A stretch of DNA of 64,000 bases from assembly GCF_000814825.1 (NCBI RefSeq), contig NZ_CP009302.1, positions 992,001 to 1,056,000 on the forward strand. Reading direction: 5' to 3'. The DNA is from Berryella intestinalis (GTDB lineage Bacteria > Actinomycetota > Coriobacteriia > Coriobacteriales > Eggerthellaceae). The notes beneath the pieces are model-generated. The model was not told where the DNA came from and made no database searches. It was given only the letters and a program-made list of their open reading frames with translations. The position numbers and the translations under genes were made by a program. Shown piece by piece: positions 9,397-18,208 of the stretch; the stretch's first letter is position 1; the number at the start of each line of letters is the position of its first letter.

Positions 9397-9822
9397 ATGA
9401 GACCAAGAACCTCGGTCGGCCGCGCGGCGGTCGTCGTATGTATCCTGACTGCCATCGCGCTTGCAGCCTCCGTGTTGCAAGGGTGCTCCTCTGCGGTCAC
9501 GGTCGGCAAAAGCCTGGCCGATAGCCTGCTGCCCCTACCCCAACGCACGGTATGGGCACCCTGCCCCGATCCGGATTCGTACTTCGACTCGTACCGCGAT
9601 GCCTCCGGATCGGGCACGAACTACGTCTATGAGGTGAACGCGGCGGATGAGAACGGGAGGGATATGACGGTTGATATCATCTTGTTCGGCCGCAAAGCGT
9701 CGGGCGAAGGTTGGATCAAGATCGAAGCCAAGGGAACTTCCGGATTGCATTACGATAGCATCGCAGAAGACGAAGTGCCGCAAGCTGCCCGTGAGGCGCT
9801 TACGACGGACTTCGATCTATGA
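9397..9822 (+). CDS. Small YxeA-like lipoprotein
   Basis: About 141 residues with a signal peptide and lipobox (VLQGCSS). The mature part reads YVYEVNAADENGRDMTVDI, then LHYDSIAEDEVPQAAREAL near the end, which resembles the YxeA/DUF1093 family. An ATG at 9391 sits directly on AAAGGTGGG; the ATG at 9397 has better spacing. It lies inside the lantibiotic-resistance operon, so an accessory role such as an outer-face immunity (LanI-like) lipoprotein is plausible, but this is inference from position. Confidence 0.6.
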   Translation: MRPRTSVGRAAVVVCILTAIALAASVLQGCSSAVTVGKSLADSLLPLPQRTVWAPCPDPDSYFDSYRDASGSGTNYVYEVNAADENGRDMTVDIILFGRKASGEGWIKIEAKGTSGLHYDSIAEDEVPQAAREALTTDFDL

Positions 9823-9874
9823 TGGGGATGCGGCAGGTCATCCTCGCAATGCGAAGAAAGGGAACGGTACGGAT

Positions 9875-10537
9875 ATGGCGCGGATCCTCGCAATAGACGA
9901 CGAGAGCGCGATAACGGATTTGCTCGTTCGCTCTCTTTCGCGCGATGGCCATTCGGTTGATGCGGTAAACGACCCCACGTCTGTTCCGGCCCTCGATCTG
10001 TCGCGCTACGACCTTGTTCTTTGCGACGTGATGATGCCGAAACTCGACGGGATCGAATTGATCAAGTGCATCAGAGACCGCGTGGACGGCCCCATCGTTT
10101 TCATCACTGCCAAGGTGACCGAAGAGGACGCCGTGCGGGGATTGGGCGCTGGGGCCGACGAGTACATCCGCAAGCCTTTCGGAGTGGCCGAATTGCGCGC
10201 GAAAGTGGCAGCCTACCTGCGACGGGAAAGCCGCGCGCGAACTCACGTGCTCGCTGTGGGAGCCGCTCGCTTCAACCTGGACGCCCTCGAGCTCTTCGTG
10301 AACGAAACCCCCGTTCCCCTCACGGCGACCGAGTACGCCGTGTGCGAGTTCCTCGCCCGCCACCGGGCCCAGACGCTTTCGCGTTCCCAGATCAGAAACG
10401 AAGCGCTGGGGTGGATCTCGGACGCAGGAGACGACACCATCTCCATGCACGTGAGCAATGCGCGGGCGAAGCTGCGGCAAGCGGGAATCGATCCTATCGA
10501 AACGATACGAGGAAGAGGCTATCGATGGGAGGCATGA
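9875..10537 (+). CDS. OmpR-family response regulator (LanR type)
   Basis: 220 residues. The receiver domain has the acidic pair IDDE at the N-terminus, phospho-acceptor Asp51 (LVLCDVMMPKLDG) and a conserved Lys (FITAK). The C-terminal winged helix (LTATEYAVCEFLARH, then DTISMHVSNARAKLR and GRGYRWEA) is of the OmpR/PhoB type. The start at 9875 was chosen because the receiver fold begins there. The histidine kinase begins before this gene ends. It should activate the transporter genes upstream in response to a peptide antibiotic. Confidence 0.88.
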   Translation: MARILAIDDESAITDLLVRSLSRDGHSVDAVNDPTSVPALDLSRYDLVLCDVMMPKLDGIELIKCIRDRVDGPIVFITAKVTEEDAVRGLGAGADEYIRKPFGVAELRAKVAAYLRRESRARTHVLAVGAARFNLDALELFVNETPVPLTATEYAVCEFLARHRAQTLSRSQIRNEALGWISDAGDDTISMHVSNARAKLRQAGIDPIETIRGRGYRWEA

Positions 10538-12012
10538 GGTCGGGCTTGCGGCCCAAGCGGGTTCCTTTGGCTCTCATAGTGTCGAAATACTTTCTGTACG
10601 TGCTGATCAGCTCCGTCTTCGCCGTCGGCATCCCCTTGGGGGCGTTCGTCTTCCAAATGGGGTCGGGAGCGGTGCTCTCGGCCAATTACGGCGAATCGCA
10701 TTTGGAAGAGACCAGGCGCATCCTGTCCGGCCAAGCGTCGTTCGACGAAGGCGCCGTTTCCTCTGCATACCGCTACGCATTGTTCGACGCGAATGGGGCC
10801 TTGAAAGCATCCGATATGGCCGGCTCGCAGCTCGACCAGGCCCGGGCTCTCGCGGCTTCAACCGAGGGGGACGGCGATTCGGCTGTTCAGACGGCTTCGT
10901 ATTTCTTCTCGGTCACAACGCTCGCGCAGGGCGAGCGATGCGTGCTGTGCTACGAGATCGTTCCCCAATGGGCCGATAAAGGGACGCGCGATGCGCTGCC
11001 CAACCCCCAAGATCTTTTCCTATGGGTCGCGATATCGGCGCTGGTCGTCGTCATCGCTCTGATCGCTTTGCGGGCGGGACGCAGAATAGCCGCCACGATG
11101 AACCCTCTTTTGCGGGCGGCGGAAGCCGTTGGAAGGCGCGATTTGGACGAACCTGTATCGCGCAGCCACGTGGCCGAAGTGGATAACGTGCTGCAGGCCA
11201 TGGATAGCATGCGCGTTTCGCTCAAGGAGTCGATCGAAGCGCAGCGCGAGGCCGAGATGCGAAACCGAGACCAGGTCGCCGCGCTTGCCCACGACCTCAA
11301 AACGCCGCTTACGATAGCGCTTGGCAATGCTGATCTGCTTGCCGAGGATGCGGCTGAGGGGAAACTCAACGAGGAGTCTGCGGCATGTGTCGATGCCCTG
11401 CGTCGCGCGGTGCTGTCGATGGACGGCTTCGTCACGAAGATCGTGGACGCATCGCGCGGAGAGGCGCATCAGCTCCGTGTCGAGGCTACGGATCCATCCG
11501 CTTTAGCTGATCGGTTGGAGTCTGCGGCGCGAAGGCTCGTCTCGGCGCGCGGGTTTTACCTCGACGTTGCGCGGTCGGCGGCCTTTCGCAGCGGCTGCGC
11601 GGATTGCAGAGCGGGAAGCGCCCTGCCCCTCTGGGATGCGGAGGCCCTCGAACGCGCGGTGCTCAACCTCGTAGGAAACTCTTGCGACCATGCTGCCGGA
11701 GGCTCGGTGTCGCTCGCATTCTCCCACGATGCCGATCAGGACCTCTTCATCCTATCCGTCGAGGACGACGGCCCCGGGTTTTCGCAGGAAGCCCTCAAAC
11801 GAGGCGCCGAGCGGTGCTTTCGCGACGATGCCGCGCGTTCGAACGCGGGTGCCACTGGGGCCCCGCATTTCGGGCTCGGCCTCTCAATCACCTCGGACAT
11901 CGCCCTCGCCCACGGAGGAAAACTCGCGCTTTCCAACCTCGCCGACAGCGAAGGCAACGTCCTCGGCGCGCATGTGGAAATGCGGCTGCCTCGTGTTGGT
12001 TTCTCAGGATAA
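10525..12012 (+). CDS. Sensor histidine kinase (LanK-like)
   Basis: 495 residues. Two membrane segments (about 20-42 and 170-190) frame an extracytoplasmic loop of about 125 residues, followed by HAMP-like sequence, a HisKA box with His256 (ALAHDLKTPLT), an N box (VLNLVGNSCDHA) and G boxes (EDDGPGF, FGLGLSI). The start at 10525 follows AGGAAGAGG. An alternative ATG at 10534 overlaps the regulator's stop but has its SD too close. Partner of the regulator at 9875; both probably sense the substrate of the LanFEG transporter. Confidence 0.87.
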   Translation: MGGMRSGLRPKRVPLALIVSKYFLYVLISSVFAVGIPLGAFVFQMGSGAVLSANYGESHLEETRRILSGQASFDEGAVSSAYRYALFDANGALKASDMAGSQLDQARALAASTEGDGDSAVQTASYFFSVTTLAQGERCVLCYEIVPQWADKGTRDALPNPQDLFLWVAISALVVVIALIALRAGRRIAATMNPLLRAAEAVGRRDLDEPVSRSHVAEVDNVLQAMDSMRVSLKESIEAQREAEMRNRDQVAALAHDLKTPLTIALGNADLLAEDAAEGKLNEESAACVDALRRAVLSMDGFVTKIVDASRGEAHQLRVEATDPSALADRLESAARRLVSARGFYLDVARSAAFRSGCADCRAGSALPLWDAEALERAVLNLVGNSCDHAAGGSVSLAFSHDADQDLFILSVEDDGPGFSQEALKRGAERCFRDDAARSNAGATGAPHFGLGLSITSDIALAHGGKLALSNLADSEGNVLGAHVEMRLPRVGFSG

Positions 12013-12090
12013 ACTCTCACCGCAAACTTCAACGCGTTTCGGATTGCTTGACCTGCGGAGAAATACGTAATGAGCGAATGAAGGCCGTGG

Positions 12091-12099
12091 TGATATAGT
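12091..12099 (+). promoter_or_regulatory. Extended -10 promoter for the unknown two-gene operon
   Basis: TGATATAGT contains an extended -10 (TGn) before TATAGT, 40 bp ahead of the start at 12139; no good -35 accompanies it. TGn-TATAGT also occurs upstream of the lipoprotein gene at 34734. This suggests the operon has its own promoter and is not just read through from the kinase gene. Confidence 0.35.
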
Positions 12100-12138
12100 C
12101 ACCGATATGCGGTTACAAGATCTTGGAAGGATATGCTG

Positions 12139-12885
12139 ATGGTCATTAATCCTCGTAACATCAAGCCTCTCGAGGGCGTTCGCTCGGCAGGCAAGACCGT
12201 TGCCAGCATTGCTGGTAATGCATCCGAAAGCGCAGGTAAGCTAGCGTCCAGCGCTTCGAAAAAAGCGGGAGAAGTTGGTTCCAAGATAAGCGATGTGGCA
12301 AACGACGCCATCGAGGTCGCTTCCGACGGTGTCACAAACGTTAAAAAGTCCATCCAGGAAAAACGATCGATGAATTTCCAAAACATTGAGTCGCTGCAAC
12401 CGGTAGTGAACGTTGTGAATGAAGCGGCCGCGGCTCTCGATGACAAGAACAGAACCATCCGAGAAAGCGCCATTCCAGAAGTAATGGGGGGCGCTCTAGG
12501 GGCTGCGGTTGGTGGCATCGGTTCTTTCGCAGCTTTGTATGGACTTGGAACCGTCGGCTTGTCGGCAGCGGGCTTGACGTCTGGGCTTGCTACCGCTGGA
12601 GCAATTGTCGGAGGAGGTATGGCTGCGGGTGTTTTTGTTTTGGCGGCCCCTGTGGCAGTAGCTGCCGGAACCGGTGTAAAAATCGCCGCGAACATCAAAG
12701 CGAAACAGCTTCATCAGGAAAAGGAACGGCTTTACAAAGAGGCCCTTCAGAAACATCAAGCAATTATCCAAGCATTGAAAGACGAATCGGATGCGAATAG
12801 AGAACGTCTAGATTATCTGCAGTCGCTGAATCTTTTGCTCGAACGCGCAGTCAAAGATCTCCGACAGGATCTTGATGCATCGTGA
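12139..12885 (+). CDS. Unknown membrane protein with Gly/Ala-rich core and coiled coils
   Basis: 248 residues, family not recognised. Residues 1-110 are polar and helical, with regular Ser/Ala/Lys spacing (KTVASIAGNASESAGKLASS). Residues of about 112-180 form a Gly/Ala-rich hydrophobic region (MGGALGAAVGGIGSFAALYG, TAGAIVGGGMAAGVFVLAA) that could insert as a hairpin. Residues 180-248 are a charged coiled coil (KQLHQEKERLYKEALQKHQA). The start at 12139 has GGAAGG 8 nt upstream; the ATG at 12133 is too close to it. It overlaps the next gene by 4 bp. Base composition is visibly more AT-rich than its neighbours, suggesting transfer. The layout recalls membrane-perturbing effectors, but no function can be assigned. 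Confidence 0.75.
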   Translation: MVINPRNIKPLEGVRSAGKTVASIAGNASESAGKLASSASKKAGEVGSKISDVANDAIEVASDGVTNVKKSIQEKRSMNFQNIESLQPVVNVVNEAAAALDDKNRTIRESAIPEVMGGALGAAVGGIGSFAALYGLGTVGLSAAGLTSGLATAGAIVGGGMAAGVFVLAAPVAVAAGTGVKIAANIKAKQLHQEKERLYKEALQKHQAIIQALKDESDANRERLDYLQSLNLLLERAVKDLRQDLDAS

Positions 12886-14258
12886 ATCGCTACAAGTATA
12901 CGAAGACGGAAAGGGAAATAAATACCGTCCTTGCCAACCAGAGCGAACTATTGAGCTCTATTTCCAAATCGGAAATGGTCGGTATTGAGTCAACCATAAC
13001 CAGAAGCGAACGGATTTTGACGTCGCTTGGCTATGATCTGCCAGTAGAAGACCTTTCCACAGCCTCTCGCTCTGTGGTTCCATCTCGAACAGCCTTTCGC
13101 AACAGCCTTCCCTCGTGGGATGAATTGCTGGCTGAATCTGTTCGCAACGGCAAAGAGGACGTTGTTCTCGAGGACCTTTTTTCGAAAGATGAGCTCGCAA
13201 ACAACATAGAAGTAGTTAAGACCCTTAATGCAGAGTACAACTCAATCCATAAGCTTGATGGGATCGATATCGCCATTTCCGTTGGAGCGGGCCTTCTCGC
13301 AGCTGCCATCGAAACGTTGCTGGTGGGAGTCCCAAAGAAAACCTCCAGTGGATTGAAGGCCGGTCCGCTTTCAGACTATATCAGGGATCATATTGAGCGA
13401 GTTTTTACTCCTGAGCAGATAAGACAGTTAGAAAGGGCCAGCAAGGTTCCCTATGATGCCCCGGTCAACAAAGGATTCACCACCACGCACGTGGACGTGG
13501 AGGGCCTTGTTCCGGGCATGCACCGTTTATATTCGCTTGGCCACGATCCACTTCTAGGTCTTGTAGTTGGCGTTTCCGATATTCTTACAGGAAGGATGAC
13601 AACGATCGACAAGAACGGAAAGATCGTTGTACAAGTCATCGATCGATACGCTGACAGGCGGGAAACAGAACTCGTACAGGCGCTCATTAAACAGATAACC
13701 CATTTCCTTTCGGATGTTGCAACTCCAGCTGGGTTGCCTGCCCCCTGCATGGGGCTTTTCAACCTCATGCAATTCGGAAGCTTATTCGAAGAAGACCAAA
13801 CGATCGCCGAAGTAGTTCAGGGGATGTATTGGAACGGTTATGACTTCGTTCACTTCTGCTCGTCGTCCATTCCCGTCGCCGTCGCCGAGATCTTCGTGCG
13901 CTTCGCTTATGCGGTAAGGAAGATCAAATCGGGGACACCCATCAAGGACTCTATTCCGGTGGCAAATGATCGAGAAAAGCATCCAAAGCTCGCGACTATG
14001 CTTTTCATAGCCCATTCCTCGGCGACAGCCATCAACGCCGGAAAAGTTTGCTTCACGCAGAATCCCATGGTTATAAACTATCCACAGTGGATGGCCTTCG
14101 CTAAATACTCGTACCAACAGTTGAAGTGGGTGCTGGTAGAAAAACCCGATGCTTGCGACCAATACGTCAGAGGCATTATCGACAAGGAAATGGATAAGGT
14201 CTTCGACGACGTCGACCGCCTTTTCGAGGGCATGATCGCCGAACCCCTTGTTGTTTAG
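12882..14258 (+). CDS. Unknown 458-residue protein, coupled to the preceding membrane protein
   Basis: GTG start overlapping the upstream stop (GTGA), so the two proteins are probably made together. The N-terminal 120 residues look helical. Residues of about 125-145 are a hydrophobic helix (DIAISVGAGLLAAAIETLLV). A central block reads LYSLGHDPLLGLVVGVSDIL followed by TTIDKNGKIVV, which has the look of a conserved family signature I cannot name. A second hydrophobic stretch lies near residue 330 (SSSIPVAVAEIFVRFAY). No nucleotide-binding or nuclease motif is visible. AT-richer than its surroundings: 12901-12960 has 28 G+C of 60. It could be the partner, immunity or sensor half of a two-gene system. 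Confidence 0.75.
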   Translation: MNRYKYTKTEREINTVLANQSELLSSISKSEMVGIESTITRSERILTSLGYDLPVEDLSTASRSVVPSRTAFRNSLPSWDELLAESVRNGKEDVVLEDLFSKDELANNIEVVKTLNAEYNSIHKLDGIDIAISVGAGLLAAAIETLLVGVPKKTSSGLKAGPLSDYIRDHIERVFTPEQIRQLERASKVPYDAPVNKGFTTTHVDVEGLVPGMHRLYSLGHDPLLGLVVGVSDILTGRMTTIDKNGKIVVQVIDRYADRRETELVQALIKQITHFLSDVATPAGLPAPCMGLFNLMQFGSLFEEDQTIAEVVQGMYWNGYDFVHFCSSSIPVAVAEIFVRFAYAVRKIKSGTPIKDSIPVANDREKHPKLATMLFIAHSSATAINAGKVCFTQNPMVINYPQWMAFAKYSYQQLKWVLVEKPDACDQYVRGIIDKEMDKVFDDVDRLFEGMIAEPLVV

Positions 14259-14300
14259 GGTCGAACAAGGGACGCGAATCGACTTTGATCTATCTAAGTT

Positions 14301-15764
14301 CTAAGCCCGCTTCAGGACGAAGAACGGTTCGAGCATGCGCGGTTCACGGCTCTTTCGGCGCTCGGCCTTGTACGCCCGCGCAGCTTCGACGAAGCCGCTT
14401 GCCCATACCGGCGACGCTATGGCGTTCACGTGCGTGTAGCCCGCCACGGTGCGATTGAGGCACAGCCCGTCTTTGGCGTCTTCGATGCCGCGGCCGCGCT
14501 GGTTGTCGAATGCGAAGGAGCACTCTCCTTTCGCAACGGTCACCTTTGAATGATGGTGCTCGTGACCGACGATCTTCGTGCCCGCCGCAAACCAGGGGTG
14601 CTCGTCCCGGGCGACCACATTCGCGTAGCCGTGTCCTTGGCGGTTCCTTTCCATGCGCACTTCGGCGTCGAACGCGCCCACCATGGAAAACGCCCCCTCG
14701 TCGGTATGCATGGTGCGCGTGAGGTACATCAGCCCCCCGCATTCGGCATAGCCGGCCACGCCCGCCTCGATCGCGCGCTTCACACTCGTCCGGAACGAAA
14801 CATTGGCTTGGAGCTGGGATGCGAACACTTCGGGGAACCCTCCGCCCACGTAGAGCCCGTCGATATCGTCAGGCAAGCCGAGGTCGTTCATGCTGTCCAC
14901 GAAAACGAGGTCGGCGCCGGCGGCTTCGAGGGCATGGAGGTTCTCTTCGTAGTAGAAGTTGAAGGCGCGGTCGCGCACCACGGCGATCTTCACGCGCTCC
15001 TTGTCCCGCGCATCGATGCGCAGCGACGCGAAAAGAGGCTCCGAGGGACAGGTGAGCGCAGGGGCGCTTGAGGCAACGGCGAGAAGCGCCTCGAAATCGA
15101 TGTGCTCGCCCAGCACGTCCGCAACGCCGGACACGAACGAGTCGGCGGTGCCCACCTCCACGCTCGATACCAAGCCGAGGTGCCGGTCGGGCAGCAGCAG
15201 TCGCTCGTCTTTGGGGACGGCTCCGAGCACGGGAACGCCGCAGTAGCGCTCGATGCTGGTGCGGATGGTGTTCTCGTGGCGCGGGCCGTGAACCCGGTTC
15301 AGGATGACGCCGGCGAGGGTGACGTCGGGGTCGAGGTGCATGCAGCCCAGCACGACGGCCGCTGTGGTACGCGTCATGCGCGTGGTGTCCACCACCAGCA
15401 CCACCGGCGTGGCGGTTCTCTTAGCCACCTCGGCAGACGAGCTGGTGCCGGCGGCATCGGACCCGTCGAACAGCCCGTGCGCGCCTTCGATCAGCGCCAA
15501 GTCGGCCCCGACCGACGCATCGCGAAGCACGCGGCGCATCGTCGGCGCGTCCATGAAGCAGCTGTCGAGGTTGCGGCTGCGCGAGCCGCAGGCTACGGCG
15601 TGCCAACCCGGATCGATGTAATCCGGACCCTTCTTGAACGGCTGGACGCTCAGACCGCGATCCTTCAGAGCCCGCAGCAAACCGGTCGTGATAACCGTCT
15701 TGCCGCTTTTCCCATGCGGAGCCGCGATCATCAGACGCGGCAGCTCGAACGACTGTTCACCCAT
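14301..15764 (-). CDS. dsrN: DsrN, sirohaem amidase (cobyrinate a,c-diamide synthase-like)
   Basis: 487 residues with the CbiA/CobB layout. The N-terminal P-loop ATPase (APHGKSGKTVITTGLL, from about residue 13; KKGPDYIDPGWH) is followed by a C-terminal class I-like glutamine amidotransferase domain with the catalytic cysteine in YAECGGLMYL, and later GHEHHHSK and AGYTHVNAIASP. In dsr clusters this homologue (DsrN) amidates sirohaem to the sirohaem amide used by DsrAB. It is the last gene of the dsrMKJOPC-N run, 75 bp after dsrC. GGAGGG precedes the ATG. A cobalamin role is less likely because no other cob gene is near. Confidence 0.88.
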   Translation of the reverse strand: MGEQSFELPRLMIAAPHGKSGKTVITTGLLRALKDRGLSVQPFKKGPDYIDPGWHAVACGSRSRNLDSCFMDAPTMRRVLRDASVGADLALIEGAHGLFDGSDAAGTSSSAEVAKRTATPVVLVVDTTRMTRTTAAVVLGCMHLDPDVTLAGVILNRVHGPRHENTIRTSIERYCGVPVLGAVPKDERLLLPDRHLGLVSSVEVGTADSFVSGVADVLGEHIDFEALLAVASSAPALTCPSEPLFASLRIDARDKERVKIAVVRDRAFNFYYEENLHALEAAGADLVFVDSMNDLGLPDDIDGLYVGGGFPEVFASQLQANVSFRTSVKRAIEAGVAGYAECGGLMYLTRTMHTDEGAFSMVGAFDAEVRMERNRQGHGYANVVARDEHPWFAAGTKIVGHEHHHSKVTVAKGECSFAFDNQRGRGIEDAKDGLCLNRTVAGYTHVNAIASPVWASGFVEAARAYKAERRKSREPRMLEPFFVLKRA

Positions 15765-15788
15765 TTTGCAGCCCTCCGGAAGATGGGC

Positions 15789-15815
15789 GGGCCGTCATGC
15801 GACGCACGGCGGCCC
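15789..15815 (-). promoter_or_regulatory. Intercistronic hairpin between dsrC and dsrN
   Basis: In the 75-bp dsrC-dsrN gap the transcript can form an 11-bp stem with two imperfect pairs (GGGCCG... paired with ...CGGCCC) and a 5-nt loop. No T run follows, so it is not a classical terminator. Such hairpins often stabilise the upstream mRNA or limit read-through; this would favour higher DsrC than DsrN levels. Inference only. Confidence 0.4.
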
Positions 15816-15839
15816 GTCGCGAATACGAAGCGGTACGGC

Positions 15840-16154
15840 CTAGACGCAGCCCGTGGGCTTCATGAGGCCGGCGATCTTGCAGGCACCCTTACCGGGACCG
15901 CTGGGGAACAGCTCGTACACCTCGGCGTTTGAAAGGCCGGTGTCCTTGAGCATCTTGCGGACCATGGGGGCGACGCCGAAGTCGGCGTAGTACTGGCGCA
16001 GGTAGTTGATAACCCTCCAGTGCTCGTCGGTCAGTTCGACCTCTTCGGTTTCGGCCAGCTTCGCGGCAACCTCCTCGTCCCACTCTGCGGGGTCCTCGAG
16101 GAAGCCGTCTTCGTCGAGCGCGAGAACGCGGTCTCCAACATGCAGGTCAGCCAT
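15840..16154 (-). CDS. dsrC: DsrC, sulfur-carrier substrate of sulfite reductase
   Basis: 104 residues, the usual length. The C-terminal arm ends GPGKGACKIAGLMKPTGCV, with both functional cysteines: Cys92 and the penultimate Cys103, eleven residues apart. This is the DsrC pattern and separates it from TusE or RspA homologues that lack one of them. DsrAB loads sulfite-derived sulfur onto these cysteines as a trisulfide, which the DsrMKJOP complex then reduces to sulfide. Conserved DEHWRVINYLRQYYADFGVAP lies mid-protein. Located between dsrP and dsrN. Confidence 0.96.
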   Translation of the reverse strand: MADLHVGDRVLALDEDGFLEDPAEWDEEVAAKLAETEEVELTDEHWRVINYLRQYYADFGVAPMVRKMLKDTGLSNAEVYELFPSGPGKGACKIAGLMKPTGCV

Positions 16155-16221
16155 GGTGCATCCATCTCCTTTTCGTGACGAACCAATACATCCTTATTCC
16201 ACCGCGGTTGCGGTAAAACAC

Positions 16222-17388
16222 CTAACGATCCTGCGCGAGCTCTTTGCGCACCCCGGTTGCCACCTTGTACAGCACGGTGAGCACCAAAAGCCCGATAGCG
16301 TACACGCCCAGGATCACCAACAGCTCGGTTGCCGTGGGAACGTACTCCACCACATGCCCGAACGAGTTCGGCACGAAGCCGCCCAGAACGAGCCCCAAGC
16401 CCTTGTCGATCCAGCAGGCGATGAACACAGACACCAGCGCGACCACCAGTGCCTTGTGGTTGCGGCGCAGCTTCGGCACCAGCAGAAGCCCTATGCCGAG
16501 GAAGGCCAGCACCGCAGCAGCCTCCCACATGAACGGCACGAGCGCCGCATGCCCGTCCAAGCCGAAGAACAGGTACTGGAGCGGATACGTGCCCGCAGGG
16601 ATGTTGCTGTAAAACGACGTGTATACCTCCAACAGGAAGAAGAACACGTTCGTGATGATGGCGTAGCATACGATCTTGGCGAGCGCGTCGATCGCACGGT
16701 CGCCCACCTTGAACACCGAGAGCCTGCGCATGATCAGGCAGATGATGATAAGGAGCGCAGGACCGGCCGCGAACGCCGAGGCCAGGAAACGCGCGGCCAG
16801 GATGGCCGTGTGCCAGTAGTCGCGCCCCGGCATGCCGCAGAACAGAAACGCCGTGACCGTGTGGATGCTGATGGCAAGCGGTATGGCGACGAAGCTGAGC
16901 ACATGCACCCATTTCGCCGGCGCGACCCCCTTGCGCTCGGCCCCTACGGCCGCCCATCCGATGAGGATGTTGACGATCAGGTAGGACGAAAGCGCCACCA
17001 CGTCCCAGAACACGATGGCGGTGGGCGTGGGATGCAGGATCACGTTGAACACGCGCGTGGGATACCCCATGTCGATGACGATGAACAGCAGCGCGACCAG
17101 CACCGAGGCGACGGCCAGGAACTCGCCGAAGATGACGACCTTGCCGAACTCCTTGAAGTTGTGCAGGTACAGCGGTATGGCCACCATGACCCCCGACGCC
17201 GCCACGCCCACGAAGAAGGTGAACTGGGCGATGTAGAGGCCCCAGTTCACATCGCGGCTCATGCCCGTGACGACCAGGCCGTTTTGGAACTGGTTCGCAT
17301 AAGCCGCCACGCCGATGCCTATCATCGCCAGAAGCGCGACGACCCATCCCCAATACAGCTTGGATCCATGAAACGCCTTTTCAAGCAC
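16222..17388 (-). CDS. dsrP: DsrP, NrfD-like quinone-interacting membrane subunit
   Basis: 388 residues from a GTG at 17388, preceded by GGTGAG and starting MLEKAFHGSKLYWGW like other DsrP/NrfD proteins; the frame extends upstream inside dsrO but those residues are not family-like. About ten membrane segments span the whole protein. It belongs to the NrfD/PsrC family and should exchange electrons with the menaquinone pool and pass them to or from DsrO. The GTG sits just after the dsrO stop (17390), so the genes are coupled. Confidence 0.92.
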   Translation of the reverse strand: MLEKAFHGSKLYWGWVVALLAMIGIGVAAYANQFQNGLVVTGMSRDVNWGLYIAQFTFFVGVAASGVMVAIPLYLHNFKEFGKVVIFGEFLAVASVLVALLFIVIDMGYPTRVFNVILHPTPTAIVFWDVVALSSYLIVNILIGWAAVGAERKGVAPAKWVHVLSFVAIPLAISIHTVTAFLFCGMPGRDYWHTAILAARFLASAFAAGPALLIIICLIMRRLSVFKVGDRAIDALAKIVCYAIITNVFFFLLEVYTSFYSNIPAGTYPLQYLFFGLDGHAALVPFMWEAAAVLAFLGIGLLLVPKLRRNHKALVVALVSVFIACWIDKGLGLVLGGFVPNSFGHVVEYVPTATELLVILGVYAIGLLVLTVLYKVATGVRKELAQDR

Positions 17389-17389
17389 G

Positions 17390-18202
17390 CTACTCACCGC
17401 CTTCGAACACGTAGTAGACACTCGGGTCGGTGCCGATCTCGACGCGCCTTCTGATGGAGAAGGCGTTCGCAAGCGCCCGACGGACATCCGAGCCGGCGTC
17501 TTTCAGATCGCCGAACAGGATGGAACCCTTCGACGCCTCGACGCATAAGGGGAGCTTTCCCTTGTCGATGCGCTCCGAGCAGAACATGCATTTCTCGACC
17601 ACGCCCTTGCTGCGCGTCGGATAGTCGGGGTTCACGCGGCCCAAGAACTTCCGCGGGTCGCTGAAGTTCAGGCTCCGTGCGCCGTACGGGCAGGCCGACA
17701 TGCAGAAACGGCAGCCGATGCAGCGGTGGTAGTCCATGGTGACGATCCCGTCGATGCGCTTGAACGTGGCCTTCGTGGGGCACACGCGCACGCAGGGGGG
17801 TTCGGCGCAGTGGTTGCACAGCGCCGGGTAGCGCAGGTGGGCGACGCGATCGGCCGTGTATTCGCTGGCGATGTCCTCGAAGGCCTCCTCGAAGCTGACG
17901 TCCATCATCCATTCGACGGCGGTTTTCGGGTCGCGCGTGTCGGGCACGTTGTGCTCGGCGTGGCAGGCCCCGATGATATCTTTGAGCACTCCCAGCTCGT
18001 TGAGCTTGGTCACGTTCACGACCAGACCGTACTGCTTCTCGCTACCGTTTTTGGACAGGTCGCATACGATCTGCTCGTTAGTCGTTTCCCGCGTCGCGCA
18101 GCCCGTAAGCGACACGAGACCCAGCGTACAGGCTCCGATTCCGGCTTTGACGAAATCACGGCGCCCAAGGCCGTTCATCCGCTTGTTGTTCGTCCTCGTC
18201 AC
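17390..18202 (-). CDS. dsrO: DsrO, Tat-exported iron-sulfur protein
   Basis: 270 residues with a twin-arginine signal (GRRDFVKAGIGACTLG) and a lipobox-like TGC. Four cysteine clusters follow: CNHCAEPPCVRVC, CIGCRFCMSAC, a CMFCSERI-type set and single cysteines between, matching the ferredoxin-like DsrO that carries several [4Fe-4S] clusters on the outer face of the membrane. It links DsrP to DsrJ. The GTG at 18202 has AGGT nearby; an ATG at 18178 is possible and would still keep the Tat motif. Six bases separate it from dsrJ. Confidence 0.93.
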   Translation of the reverse strand: MTRTNNKRMNGLGRRDFVKAGIGACTLGLVSLTGCATRETTNEQIVCDLSKNGSEKQYGLVVNVTKLNELGVLKDIIGACHAEHNVPDTRDPKTAVEWMMDVSFEEAFEDIASEYTADRVAHLRYPALCNHCAEPPCVRVCPTKATFKRIDGIVTMDYHRCIGCRFCMSACPYGARSLNFSDPRKFLGRVNPDYPTRSKGVVEKCMFCSERIDKGKLPLCVEASKGSILFGDLKDAGSDVRRALANAFSIRRRVEIGTDPSVYYVFEGGE

Positions 18203-18208
18203 GTCGAC

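Noticed and set aside
7020-12012. Lantibiotic biosynthesis cluster
   Set aside because: Only transporter and regulatory genes; no precursor, LanM/LanB/LanC or protease gene.
14301-15764. Cobalamin biosynthesis enzyme CobB/CbiA
   Set aside because: Same fold, but no other corrinoid gene is present and it directly follows dsrC, so DsrN is the better name.
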